Both the position numbers and the translations under genes were made by a program. DNA of 64,000 nt, from assembly GCF_018100795.1 (NCBI RefSeq), contig NZ_JAGJDY010000011.1, forward strand, positions 62,001-126,000, read 5' to 3'. Positions 9,652-18,259 of the stretch are shown one piece after another. The stretch comes from Alteromonas sp. MMG017 (GTDB lineage Bacteria; Pseudomonadota; Gammaproteobacteria; Enterobacterales; Alteromonadaceae). A model generated the notes under the pieces. It did no database searches, was not told where the DNA came from, and saw only the letters and a list, made by a program, of their open reading frames with translations. Position 1 is the stretch's first letter, and the number at the start of each line of letters is the position of its first letter.

Positions 9652-9716
9652 GGCACAACTCACATGAGTCAATGCTCATGTGGTGGCTTCTAAAGCATTG
9701 AAGCTGGGCTGCCTAG

Positions 9717-10037
9717 TTAGGGGATATGGTATTGGCTGTGATGTTTAGCTAATAAATCATGCCCGTAAAAGGCGACATGCAGTCCAATATTGCCATGGTC
9801 ATCTTCGGTAAAAATTGGCGTTGAGCATTCATTACAGAAAAACTGTTTGCGACTTGGTGATAGCTGCAATTCCCCTAACATAGAGGGGGCGCAATCTATG
9901 ACTAGATGCTTACGTGCCCCTGCAATGGTGAGGTTAAACGTTTCACTGCAAGATAGCGTTTCAACGTCCAACTCATCTTCGCTAATATCAGGCAACTCAA
10001 ATTGCACGGCCTGACACTGACAACTACCTTTATACAT
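9717..10037 (-). CDS. Small GFA/CENP-V-like zinc protein, degenerate
   Basis: A 106-residue protein. The N-terminal GSCQCQAVQFEL (Cys6, Cys8) and the FFCNECSTPIF knuckle (Cys68, Cys71) match the Gfa/CENP-V zinc fold, named for glutathione-dependent formaldehyde-activating enzyme. The middle C-x-x-C pair of catalytic family members is missing: only Cys30 is present. The second zinc site is therefore probably incomplete and the protein may be purely structural. It is about 30 residues shorter than usual Gfa proteins. It lies 12 bases after the TPR-GGDEF gene stop region in the same direction and is likely co-transcribed with it. The function is not known. Confidence 0.65.
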   Translation of the reverse strand: MYKGSCQCQAVQFELPDISEDELDVETLSCSETFNLTIAGARKHLVIDCAPSMLGELQLSPSRKQFFCNECSTPIFTEDDHGNIGLHVAFYGHDLLAKHHSQYHIP

Positions 10038-10048
10038 AATGTACGCTC

Positions 10049-12217
10049 CTACTCATCGGGCCAATTTATGCTCGACAGCGTGTTAAATGATGTAGAAATG
10101 TATGACTGCTTAAAATGAAATTTCTTATCAAGCGGGGTTTGCTGCACGTCGCCAATCAGGGCTTTATTAGTATCAATCACCCCAATCCAACCATTACGAC
10201 CAGACATCTTGGTGGCGTATAAACAATAATCTACCACTGAAAATGTGCTCTTCCAGCTCTCTTCGAAGGACACATGTTCAACAGGGGGAAGAATACTAAA
10301 GCCAATACTGCAGGTAACGCGAAGCGAGCGAGTATCGTCAATATGAAATACTTTATCGCTCACTGCGGCGCGGCAACGTTCTGCCAGTTGAGGAAGGTCG
10401 TCTCGCATAGAGTGACGGCAAATCACCAAAAATTCCTCGCCGCCCCAGCGAATGAGTAAATCAGTTTGTCTGAAAACTTCACGAAGCACATCGGCAAACT
10501 GACTTAATACTTTATCGCCCGCTAAATGGCCATGTTCGTCATTAATACGCTTGAAATGGTCTATGTCTATTAAGAAGCAAAGCAGATCTTGGTTACGTTC
10601 GCTGTGGCCTTGCTGATGCTTATTTGCATGAGAGCTACGCTTAAGCTCACCTGGCAACTGAGATTCAAGGTAGTGCCGATTGTACAAGCCGGTCAGCGAA
10701 TCATGAAGACTGACTTGCTCAAGGGTTTTATAGGCTGTTTGTAGCTCCGAGTTTTTTTGTTCAAGCTCTTTCGTTCGCTGCTTAACTTCACGGCGAAGCC
10801 TAATGGTTTGTTGGCGCTGAGTGTATCTGCTCCAAATCAGAAATAGTGTTAACAACCCGGCAATTAACGTGCTCCAGAACAATGTTGTGCGCAAGTTAAG
10901 TTGTTCGGCCTCAGCCAGTGCGAGTTGTTTGGTTTTTTGCAGTACTTGAATTGATTGTGCCTGTCGCTCAATTTCTATTTCGGCCTGAAGCTGCGCAATA
11001 GCAACCTCGCTACCTGAACTTAGCACTTCTTCTCTTATATTTTGCAACACCGACTGAATATCTAATGCGCGCTTAAACTCTCCCTTTGCTGCTAAGGCTT
11101 TCACTTGAATCGATAAGAAGTTCAACTGGCTGCGCAAATCACCACGCCGTCTTGCTTCAATAGTGCCATTTTTTGCATATGCCAGTGCATCGTCAAATTG
11201 TTGCAACGACATCATTGCATTGGCCAGTGCAAGGCGAGATTGTTGGAGTAATTTTTGCTGACCGGTAGATTTAGCTACCGCAAGTGACTCTTCAAGTAGC
11301 ATTAAGCCTTGTTCTGTGTCGCCGGTTTTTACCAGCGCTTCGCCTAACCACGCTTGGGTGGTGGAGATTTCATTCGTTTCTCCATTCTCTTTCAACAGGG
11401 TTAGTGCGTACTTAAGCGCTTCTGACGCTTCTTCAATATCGCCCTTAAGTAACAGTAAAGCGCCAATCTTACCCAGTATTTGTGCTGTAAGCGGCTTATC
11501 ATCGCTGGTTTTCGCTATCTGTAGTGCATCTTGATAATAGGTGTTCGCCTCAGAAAACTGATTTAATGTGGCGTAGATGTCACCAATAGTTGCTAGACCT
11601 TGGCCGGTACTTTTATCGTCATGTTGTACTCGGAACAAGCCCAATGCTTTTTTTAATGTGTAGAGTGCCGCTTGTACTTGGCCTTGTTCTTTTTGGACAA
11701 GACCAATTTCCATTTGAATGGTCGCATTTAACGGGAGGACCCCTTGGGTTTGCGCAATAGATTGTGCACGTCGCAGGTAGCCAATAGATTGCTCATAGTT
11801 CCCTAAAAAGCGTTGTGCGGTACCAAGATGGTGTAAGGTTTTTGCCATATCAATAAGTTGGCCGTGGCGGGTGAAGCCATCTAACGCAACGTACAGCGCA
11901 TCGTTTGCAACGTTGAAACGAGATGCACTTTGTAATAGTACACCTACCTCAAAGAATGTATTGGCCGACAATGTGCTAACCGACAATACGCCGCTTTGAT
12001 GAGCTTGTTCAATAGCAAGTAGGGTTTGACGCTCGGCCTCTTCGAAAGCGCCGCTTTGAACAAACTCTTGAACAGTCTGAGTAAGGGCATTAGAAACTGC
12101 TTTTGTAGGCGAAGAAAAACCCACTAGAGCAAAAAGTAGCGAAACGGTGACAATGCTGGTGGCAAAACGCCGAGCCGACTGTCTGGGCATTATAGAAGTT
12201 TCCTTACGACTACGCAT
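10049..12217 (-). CDS. TPR-repeat diguanylate cyclase (GGDEF domain), membrane-anchored
   Basis: A 722-residue signalling protein. It has an N-terminal signal sequence (ATSIVTVSLLFALVGFSS), then a periplasmic array of tetratricopeptide repeats to about residue 400, a transmembrane helix near residue 450 (LFWSTLIAGLLTLFLIW), a short coiled coil and a cytoplasmic GGDEF domain. The active-site loop is RWGGEEF (about residue 592), an active-type GGEEF signature, so it probably makes cyclic di-GMP from two GTP in response to a periplasmic signal or protein contact. Two starts are plausible: the ATG at 12217 (GGAAG eight bases before) or the tenth codon ATG at 12190 (AAGGA about ten bases before, giving a more typical signal peptide). 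The small GFA-like gene follows. Confidence 0.9.
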   Translation of the reverse strand: MRSRKETSIMPRQSARRFATSIVTVSLLFALVGFSSPTKAVSNALTQTVQEFVQSGAFEEAERQTLLAIEQAHQSGVLSVSTLSANTFFEVGVLLQSASRFNVANDALYVALDGFTRHGQLIDMAKTLHHLGTAQRFLGNYEQSIGYLRRAQSIAQTQGVLPLNATIQMEIGLVQKEQGQVQAALYTLKKALGLFRVQHDDKSTGQGLATIGDIYATLNQFSEANTYYQDALQIAKTSDDKPLTAQILGKIGALLLLKGDIEEASEALKYALTLLKENGETNEISTTQAWLGEALVKTGDTEQGLMLLEESLAVAKSTGQQKLLQQSRLALANAMMSLQQFDDALAYAKNGTIEARRRGDLRSQLNFLSIQVKALAAKGEFKRALDIQSVLQNIREEVLSSGSEVAIAQLQAEIEIERQAQSIQVLQKTKQLALAEAEQLNLRTTLFWSTLIAGLLTLFLIWSRYTQRQQTIRLRREVKQRTKELEQKNSELQTAYKTLEQVSLHDSLTGLYNRHYLESQLPGELKRSSHANKHQQGHSERNQDLLCFLIDIDHFKRINDEHGHLAGDKVLSQFADVLREVFRQTDLLIRWGGEEFLVICRHSMRDDLPQLAERCRAAVSDKVFHIDDTRSLRVTCSIGFSILPPVEHVSFEESWKSTFSVVDYCLYATKMSGRNGWIGVIDTNKALIGDVQQTPLDKKFHFKQSYISTSFNTLSSINWPDE

Positions 12218-12258
12218 TTATTGGCCTTCCCTTTAAAAAAGAAGAAGGACGGAAGTTT

Positions 12259-12360
12259 ATGAGTAAAGCTGAAGTGCTAATATCGTTATCAGCAGTCAAT
12301 TTCTATCACTACTATTATGGCGAACAACCCGAAGAAATAACGTATCAGCCATTAGACTAA
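12259..12360 (+). CDS. Possible small protein, 33 residues
   Basis: An ATG-TAA frame of 33 codons (MSKAEVLISLSAVNFYHYYY, then GEQPEEITYQPLD). It starts nine bases after a good AAGGA and closely follows GGAAG, a better ribosome binding site than several real genes here have. The peptide has a short amphipathic/hydrophobic part ending in HYYY and an acidic tail. It lies just upstream of, and divergent from, the TPR-GGDEF gene. No family is recognised. It could be a chance ORF; the main support is the ribosome binding site. Confidence 0.35.
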   Translation: MSKAEVLISLSAVNFYHYYYGEQPEEITYQPLD

Positions 12361-12537
12361 AGTATAAAATTGACGCAGAGAGTACCTGTTCCCATAAGAA
12401 CTTACACATTACATAAAACAGTTATGCTTATTTTTGAGTTCGGTTTGCCGGAAGCGTAAGGCGGTATCGTTCCCTGAACACTTAAAACTAATTTCTAACG
12501 TAGAATAAGAATATAGCGAGAGACATGGTGTTGAAAA

Positions 12538-12567
12538 GCATTAATATCATTTGATACGCATTAATAT
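12538..12567. repeat. 10-bp direct repeat, 20-bp period, upstream of the peroxiredoxin gene
   Basis: GCATTAATAT occurs at 12538-12547 and again at 12558-12567. The 20-bp period is about two helical turns, as expected for sites bound on one DNA face. It lies about 120 bases before the peroxiredoxin start. A regulatory role is conjecture. Confidence 0.45.
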
Positions 12568-12684
12568 TGGTGGTTACGCATACTAATTTATACCTTTGTT
12601 CGGAATAGGTGAACCGAGGCTGTTCTTTTTTCTTAGATTTCTCTATCCTAGCAACTTCATTTATTTGCCCGTAGCGAGAACACT

Positions 12685-13425
12685 ATGTCAGAAAGTCGTT
12701 TTATTTCAAAAGAAGGTCAACCAGTACCTTCCGTATCTATTCCTGTTCGCGAAGGCGAGACATGGGCAACCAAAACTACTGAAGAATTGTTTAGTAACAA
12801 GACTGTGGTGGTTTTTTCACTTCCTGGCGCGTTTACGCCAACATGTTCTTCTACGCATTTACCTCGCTACAATGCACTTGCTAAAGTATTTAAACAGCAT
12901 GGCGTTGATGACATTCTATGTATATCTGTAAACGATACGTTTGTAATGAATGCATGGGCAGCCGATCAAGAAGCAGAAAATGTAACCGTAATACCAGATG
13001 GTAACGGTGATTTTACTGACGGCATGGGCATGTTGGTAGACAAAGCCGACTTAGGTTTTGGAAAGCGCAGCTGGCGCTACTCTATGTTGGTTAAAAATGG
13101 CACCGTAGAGAAAATGTTTATTGAGCCTGACGTGCCTGGCGACCCGTTTGAGGTTTCTGACGCCGACACTATGCTTGCTTATATTGCCCCAGACGCAGAG
13201 ACAAAAGCACCGGTATCGCTATTTACTAAGCCTAATTGCCCATTTTGTACAAAAGCGAAAGCATTGTTAACCGACAAAGGTTACGACTACGAAGAGATTG
13301 TACTAGGTAAAGATGCCTCGTTAACCAGCCTTAGCGCAGTGACGGGACGTGATACCGTACCTCAAGTATTCATTGGTGGTAAGCATATTGGCGGGTCAGA
13401 CGACTTAGCATTGTATTTTAGCTAA
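12685..13425 (+). CDS. Peroxiredoxin-glutaredoxin fusion (hybrid Prx5/Grx)
   Basis: A 246-residue cytosolic enzyme that reduces hydrogen peroxide and alkyl hydroperoxides with glutathione. The N-terminal Prx5 domain (about 1-165) carries peroxidatic Cys54 in [14 protein letters not shown]. The C-terminal glutaredoxin domain (about 172-246) has Cys185-x-x-Cys188 (NCPFCTKAK), the TVPQVFIGG cis-Pro loop and GG..D glutathione-binding motif. The architecture equals the Haemophilus/Vibrio hybrid Prx, in which the Grx domain recycles the Prx cysteine. The gene is monocistronic, with a terminator downstream. Regulation by OxyR is common for such genes but no site was identified. Confidence 0.95.
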   Translation: MSESRFISKEGQPVPSVSIPVREGETWATKTTEELFSNKTVVVFSLPGAFTPTCSSTHLPRYNALAKVFKQHGVDDILCISVNDTFVMNAWAADQEAENVTVIPDGNGDFTDGMGMLVDKADLGFGKRSWRYSMLVKNGTVEKMFIEPDVPGDPFEVSDADTMLAYIAPDAETKAPVSLFTKPNCPFCTKAKALLTDKGYDYEEIVLGKDASLTSLSAVTGRDTVPQVFIGGKHIGGSDDLALYFS

Positions 13426-13526
13426 ATAAAAGTAACGACGGTAACTAAGTGCTTATTAAAGCAACATTTGCGGTTAAACCGTAGGTAGTCAAAACAGCAT
13501 ACCGTCACAGTGTAACTGTAATAGTG

Positions 13527-13554
13527 TAAGGCCATCATTTAATGGCCTTATTTT
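13527..13554 (+). terminator. Intrinsic terminator of the peroxiredoxin-glutaredoxin gene
   Basis: A perfect 9-bp stem TAAGGCCAT / ATGGCCTTA (13527-13535 with 13542-13550) is followed by TTTTGTTATT. It overlaps the TTG that would be the longest start of the next gene, which argues against that start. Confidence 0.85.
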
Positions 13555-13594
13555 GTTATTATTGGCCAAACGTAATGCCTTTTGGAGAATATAC

Positions 13595-14674
13595 GTGCAT
13601 TCAAAGTTTGCTCTCGCAAAATTATCCCTACTTCCTGTTGCTGTAAGGTGCTGTGCACTAATAGGTGCATTAATAAGTACATTGTTCGCTAGTGCTGCAG
13701 GAGCCAGCTCCCTTGAAACACAAGACGCATTAACGCGATTTGCTGATTTTTATAAGCAAGAGTGGGGCGAAACGCAGCGATGCAAATCTTCTAAACTGCA
13801 CCGCTATACCGTATGTGGCAACGTACTTCGTAACGAAGGAAATGCTCCCTTTGTGCTGCATCATGATACCCCGGCAAAGAAAGTGGCCGTGTTAGTACAT
13901 GGGCTTAGTGACTCGCCATTCTTTATGCGAGAAATTGCCAATATTTTATTTAACGAAGGTTTCGACGTTATTGTTCCGTTATTACCTGGCCATGGTTTAC
14001 GAGATGATGATGGTGCAATGAGTGACAGCGACTTAGCGGAGCGTTGGCAAGCGCATGTCGATGAGGTTATCGCGTTAGCTGATGATATGGGCGATACTTT
14101 GATTGTGGGTGGATTTTCTACTGGCGGCGCACTGGCGGCAGAACAGTACCTAGATGCAAGTGCAAACATCGATGGGCTTATGTTGTTTTCTGGTGCATTG
14201 GCACTTTCAGAAAATGCCGAGAGTATGTCACGGATTTGGGGTATCAAGTGGATTGCGAAAATTGTGGATGGTAGTTATATCACCCATGGTCCAAACCCTT
14301 TTAAATATCCAAATGTTGCAGGCTTTGCGGGGTTAGAGCTGATGGATATTATCGAAAAAATCCGCAACGACTTCGAAGACGGCAAGCGTATTGAAGTGCC
14401 TCTTTTTGCTGCGCATTCTCAAGCTGATGCCACCACGCCTATTCACGGTGTAGAAAACTTAATGGAAAATAGCGCAGGGCCGAATACGTTTTTTGTTATC
14501 GATGCCTCTTATGCGTTGTGCCACGCCGACCTTGTGGTGAATACGTCAATGCTACATGATATGAAGTTTAACAAGGTCATGGTAAATGAAAACGAAGAAT
14601 GTGCAGTACCAAAAGCAAACCCTTTATTTTCAACCATGACAATGATGCTAAAAACCTATGCGCAACAATTCTAG
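13595..14674 (+). CDS. Secreted alpha/beta hydrolase (serine esterase/lipase type)
   Basis: A 359-residue exported hydrolase. The GTG at 13595 is chosen because GGAGA lies seven bases before it and because the longer TTG start at 13553 sits inside the preceding terminator. An N-terminal signal sequence (CCALIGALISTLFASAAG) suggests a periplasmic location. The fold shows the oxyanion HGLSDSP, the nucleophile elbow GFSTGG with Ser175, an acid region HSQADATTP and a C-terminal His candidate in CHADL. The lid and SxG sequence resemble carboxylesterases and monoacylglycerol lipases, but no substrate can be assigned. It is followed by the CopL-like gene 39 bases on, which may or may not share its transcript. 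Confidence 0.85.
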   Translation: MHSKFALAKLSLLPVAVRCCALIGALISTLFASAAGASSLETQDALTRFADFYKQEWGETQRCKSSKLHRYTVCGNVLRNEGNAPFVLHHDTPAKKVAVLVHGLSDSPFFMREIANILFNEGFDVIVPLLPGHGLRDDDGAMSDSDLAERWQAHVDEVIALADDMGDTLIVGGFSTGGALAAEQYLDASANIDGLMLFSGALALSENAESMSRIWGIKWIAKIVDGSYITHGPNPFKYPNVAGFAGLELMDIIEKIRNDFEDGKRIEVPLFAAHSQADATTPIHGVENLMENSAGPNTFFVIDASYALCHADLVVNTSMLHDMKFNKVMVNENEECAVPKANPLFSTMTMMLKTYAQQF

Positions 14675-14713
14675 CGTTTTATAGCCACAACAAATGCGAT
14701 TAAGCTTTAAGGC

Positions 14714-15289
14714 ATGATTGATAAATTGAAAAAGCAGCGACGCGGCTATGTCGTAATATTGGTAATGGTTATTTCCTTGGTGACTCAATTGTCGCCGGGA
14801 ATGGCTATGCCAACGGCTATGTCAAAGCCTACGCCAGTGTCTGTGGACGCAATGTCTATGGATGTAATGTCTATGGATGTAAATTCTGAGAACCATTCAT
14901 CAGAAGAAAGTCGCGCCAGTAAAACTATGCAAGTTAGTGCTAGTGGGTGCCATTCAGCTAGTCACGCTTCGACAAGCGACTTAATTACGCCTTCAAGCAT
15001 TCAATCAACCGCAAAAAATGACCACACCATTCATAACGTCTCAAGCGCTCCTAGCAAAGCTATGAAATCAATGGACCATAGCATGCACGGTGTCACACCT
15101 GATTCGTGCTGTGACGTTCAGTGTCAATGCCCTGCAGGCGCATGCGCCGCTGTTTATGCAGTAATAAATAATGAAGTCTCGGTAGCGGTTATTGCTCATG
15201 CTCCGTTGGTGCTTTTTGTAAACCACCAAGCCCCTCACACTATACCTAACGCTCAATTTCGCCCACCTAAATTCGCTTTCGCAGGATAG
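14714..15289 (+). CDS. CopL-like Met/His/Cys-rich exported protein
   Basis: A 191-residue protein. The N-terminal hydrophobic segment (VVILVMVISLVTQLSPGMA) looks like a signal peptide. The middle is low-complexity and rich in Ser, Met and His (MSMDVMSMDV, MDHSMHGV), followed by a compact Cys cluster SCCDVQCQCPAGACAA. This composition and the location directly upstream of a metal efflux operon resemble CopL-type proteins that precede copper-resistance genes in xanthomonads. Binding of Cu(I) or Ag(I) by the Met/His/Cys clusters is inferred from composition. Sequence similarity to known CopL is only at the level of pattern, so the name is tentative. Confidence 0.55.
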   Translation: MIDKLKKQRRGYVVILVMVISLVTQLSPGMAMPTAMSKPTPVSVDAMSMDVMSMDVNSENHSSEESRASKTMQVSASGCHSASHASTSDLITPSSIQSTAKNDHTIHNVSSAPSKAMKSMDHSMHGVTPDSCCDVQCQCPAGACAAVYAVINNEVSVAVIAHAPLVLFVNHQAPHTIPNAQFRPPKFAFAG

Positions 15290-15368
15290 TTGTATCTGGC
15301 GGGCGCATATAGCACCCACGTTTTTCTTTTTATTCCCTTAGTGCACGGGGAATTAATGTGGTTTTCTC

Positions 15369-16811
15369 ATGTTTAATTTTAATCTGGGTATGATTTTTAC
15401 TTGCCTAACCCAAGCTCACTCTCGAACTTGTTATCTTCAGCGTGCTTGGCTAGGAATGCTGATTTTATTGGTGGGAGCGCCTTCCTTCGCTACTACCCTT
15501 AGCCTTCAAGAGGCGCAACAGCTCGCGCTCAACCAAGATATTTATTTTCAAGGCAGCAAACTTGAAGAGGCTGCGTATCAGTATGACAGTGATGCGGCTG
15601 ATCGCTGGGATAATCCTACTATCACCACGACACTGCAAAGCGTACCAACAGATGGGTTTTCACTTAATCAAGAGCCCATGACTCAGTTGAAACTGGGGAT
15701 TCGACAAGCTATGCCAAGAGGAGACTCTGCCAGCATTTCTCGCACCATCGCTATTGAACAAGCCCAAAAAGAACCGGTGAAAAGAGCGGCAAGGCGAGCC
15801 TGGTTGTTGCGAGAAGTGTCGATGGATTGGTTGGCGTGGTATCAAGCGGAACAAACCGTAGTCTTATTGCGTGAAGAGACGCAGTCGATAGTGCAACTGC
15901 TCGAAATGGTTGAATCGTCTTACCGAAGTGGTGTCGGCGGTACGCAGCAACAAGACATCATTCAACTACGTCTTGAACGCTTACGCCTAGAAGATACGCT
16001 TTTGCAGGAACAGCAAGCTGCATCGGTGGCGTTGGCGCAGTTGTCGAGGTGGTTCGATTTCTCCAGTGAAGTTAGTTTTACTGTGCCCGAAACACTTAAT
16101 CATCACGACATATATCCTTTCAATGCCTCCTTCGCTAGGCAGGTTGAACGACGTGACTTACTAAATATTATTGATGCTCACCCTTCTGTGCAGTTGCTTG
16201 CCAAAGACGAGATAGTTGCCACGCAAAAATTGAGTCTTGCGAAAGAGCAAACCAAACCTATGTGGGCCTTCGAAGCAGCCTACGGATATCGACAAGATGC
16301 GCAAAATGGGATTAGCCAAGCTGACTTTGTTAGTGTGGGTGTCCAAGTTGATTTACCTTTGTTTAGCAGTAAACGCCAGGATGCCAATGTGTCGGCGTCA
16401 GCGGCAAGGTTAGGGGCGACATCCACACAGCGACGACTAGAAGTCAGACGATTAGCAGCCCTTGCCGAAGCAAGTGAAACACAGCTTGTCAGCTTACTTG
16501 CCAGGCAGCAGTTATTTGATACCGCATTAATTGCACAGTCCGAGCGGTTAGCCGAATCCGCGCTTAATGCTTACATGGCCGATAAGGGCGCATTCGACGA
16601 TGTAATGCGTGCACGTATATCGCACATTTCAGCAAAGTTAGATGCCCTAGCACTTCATGTCGATATAGCAAAAAATTTAGCCGAACTCGCTTATCTGTAT
16701 TACCCGCTAATAAAAGAACAACCTAAAGACACCCATAGATCAGCTATTGGTTTAAACAGAGGTTCAAACATAGACACCCACACAATCACTGCCATAGGAG
16801 CACAACAATGA
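15369..16811 (+). CDS. TolC-family outer membrane channel of a heavy-metal efflux system (CusC/CzcC-like)
   Basis: A 480-residue outer-membrane efflux protein. After a signal peptide (LGMLILLVGAPSFA) comes SLQEAQQLALNQD, the usual first motif of the OEP family, then two long helical repeats separated near residue 270. It forms the exit duct for the adaptor and RND pump downstream, whose genes are coupled to it (the adaptor ATG overlaps this stop by four bases). The start is uncertain: ATG at 15369 has no close ribosome binding site, while GGGGAA precedes a 6-codon mini-ORF at 15357 that ends at the presumed start. A later ATG at 15390 would still leave the signal peptide intact. Confidence 0.9.
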   Translation: MFNFNLGMIFTCLTQAHSRTCYLQRAWLGMLILLVGAPSFATTLSLQEAQQLALNQDIYFQGSKLEEAAYQYDSDAADRWDNPTITTTLQSVPTDGFSLNQEPMTQLKLGIRQAMPRGDSASISRTIAIEQAQKEPVKRAARRAWLLREVSMDWLAWYQAEQTVVLLREETQSIVQLLEMVESSYRSGVGGTQQQDIIQLRLERLRLEDTLLQEQQAASVALAQLSRWFDFSSEVSFTVPETLNHHDIYPFNASFARQVERRDLLNIIDAHPSVQLLAKDEIVATQKLSLAKEQTKPMWAFEAAYGYRQDAQNGISQADFVSVGVQVDLPLFSSKRQDANVSASAARLGATSTQRRLEVRRLAALAEASETQLVSLLARQQLFDTALIAQSERLAESALNAYMADKGAFDDVMRARISHISAKLDALALHVDIAKNLAELAYLYYPLIKEQPKDTHRSAIGLNRGSNIDTHTITAIGAQQ

Positions 16812-18259
16812 AGACGTTATTTATTCTTATAGTCGGGTTACTTGGTGGTGCAGCAGCTGTGTTTGTTTGGAATACACATATACATGGCAATTCCGGTGTT
16901 GAAGCGTTGGCTACCAACGGTGATAACAAATCAAATAATAAAGCGCCCCTTTATTGGGTTGCGCCAATGGATGATGCTTATCGTCGAGATAAACCGGGTA
17001 AGTCGCCTATGGGTATGGATTTAGTACCAGTATATGCAGCATCAGGTAGCAGCGAAAAACGTGATGATGGAGAGGTGATAATTTCGCCTCAAGTACAGCA
17101 AAATATGGGCGTTAAATTTACCACGGTAAAACGAGGGAGGCTGGATTTAACCTTCAACGCTGCGGGAAATGTTACCTACAACGAAGACTACTTAGTGCAT
17201 ATTCACCCCAGAGTAGAGGGCTGGATCGATAAGCTATTTATTAAAACGGAAGGTGAAGCTGTTAGCCAAGGGCAAAAATTATATACGCTTTATTCGCCCG
17301 CGCTGGTGACTGCCCAAGAAGAGTTTGTGATTGCGCTAAAGCGGGGAGATACACGTTTAGCCGCAGGTGCTAAACAACGCCTTAAAGCACTGCATTTATC
17401 TGCTGGGTTTATCGCACAACTCGAAAAAACTCGCGAAGTTTCGCAAACCATTACCTTCTTTGCCCCCCAAGATGGCGTGGTCGAGCATTTAGGCGTACGC
17501 GAAGGCTTCTATGTTCAACCTGGTACCACGGTGCTTAGTATTGCTCGCTTAGACAGTGTATGGGTTGAAGCCCGTGTATTTGAGCAAGATGTTCCTAAAT
17601 TAACGCTTGGCCAGCAGGCATCGATTACGTTCGACTATTTACCAAGTAAGACATTCACAGGAAAAGTCGATTTTATCTACCCAGCATTAGATGTTGAAAC
17701 CCGCACGCTTAAGGTGCGAGTTACTTTAAAGAACGACAGCGGTGACATTAAGCCCAATATGTTTGCCAATGTGACTTTTACTAAGCAAACCGAACAGCCT
17801 GTGTTGTATGTGCCTTATCAAAGCGTTATTCAAATTCAGTCGCAGGGTCAAAATCAAGATCTCGCTCCAGCTCAAACCCAAAACCGAATCGTTATGAACG
17901 TCGAAGAAAGCTTTAAATCTATTGGTGTCAGCGTTGGGCGAAAAGCCGGGGAGTTCATTGAAATAACCCAAGGCGTAAACGAAGGTGACAAAGTAGTAGT
18001 ATCGGCGCAGTTCTTGATTGATTCAGAGTCGTCTAAAACATCAGATTTCAAACGCATGCAGTCGCCTCTTGACCAAGAAACGCACAACCGTGAAATGAAT
18101 CGCCCGGAAATGCATCAAGAGACCAAGCACCACCAAGGCATGCCACACGATGGCATGTCACACGATGGCATGTCTCACGAGTCTAGTCAGCCTAGTGCGG
18201 AGCACCAAAAGACGAAGAACAATGCGACCAAGAACCACGAGGGCATGCACCATGATTGA
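16808..18259 (+). CDS. RND efflux periplasmic adaptor, CusB-like, with Met/His-rich tail
   Basis: A 483-residue membrane-fusion protein linking the inner-membrane pump to the TolC-like duct. Order of parts: N-terminal membrane anchor (FILIVGLLGGAAAVFVW); heavy-metal-binding motif (YWVAPMDDAYRRDKPGKSPM, then GMDLVPVY), in which the usual Cys and His are replaced but Met remains; the barrel-sandwich and hairpin (VHPRVEGWI-type IHPRVEGWIDKL); the beta-barrel; and a C-terminal 60-residue tail rich in Met and His with repeated HDGMSHDGMSH. The tail and Met pattern suggest Cu(I)/Ag(I) capture. It overlaps the upstream TolC gene by ATGA and the downstream RND gene by eight bases, so all three are translationally coupled. 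Confidence 0.92.
   Translation: MKTLFILIVGLLGGAAAVFVWNTHIHGNSGVEALATNGDNKSNNKAPLYWVAPMDDAYRRDKPGKSPMGMDLVPVYAASGSSEKRDDGEVIISPQVQQNMGVKFTTVKRGRLDLTFNAAGNVTYNEDYLVHIHPRVEGWIDKLFIKTEGEAVSQGQKLYTLYSPALVTAQEEFVIALKRGDTRLAAGAKQRLKALHLSAGFIAQLEKTREVSQTITFFAPQDGVVEHLGVREGFYVQPGTTVLSIARLDSVWVEARVFEQDVPKLTLGQQASITFDYLPSKTFTGKVDFIYPALDVETRTLKVRVTLKNDSGDIKPNMFANVTFTKQTEQPVLYVPYQSVIQIQSQGQNQDLAPAQTQNRIVMNVEESFKSIGVSVGRKAGEFIEITQGVNEGDKVVVSAQFLIDSESSKTSDFKRMQSPLDQETHNREMNRPEMHQETKHHQGMPHDGMSHDGMSHESSQPSAEHQKTKNNATKNHEGMHHD

Larger units (their letters stand above)
12218..12684. other. Long intergenic region between divergent genes
   Basis: About 467 bases between the leftward TPR-GGDEF gene and the rightward peroxiredoxin gene. 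It holds the possible 33-codon ORF at 12259-12360 and a pair of direct repeats at 12538-12567. No OxyR-type ATAG/CTAT array was recognised upstream of the peroxiredoxin gene. Confidence 0.5.

Noticed and set aside
9661..9682. Hairpin CACATGAG/CTCATGTG as terminator for the GFA-like gene
   Set aside because: The 8-bp stem is good but no T tract follows on either strand.
12596..12931. 111-codon ORF overlapping the peroxiredoxin gene
   Set aside because: It is out of frame with, and mostly inside, a clearly recognised gene; composition is that of a shadow frame.
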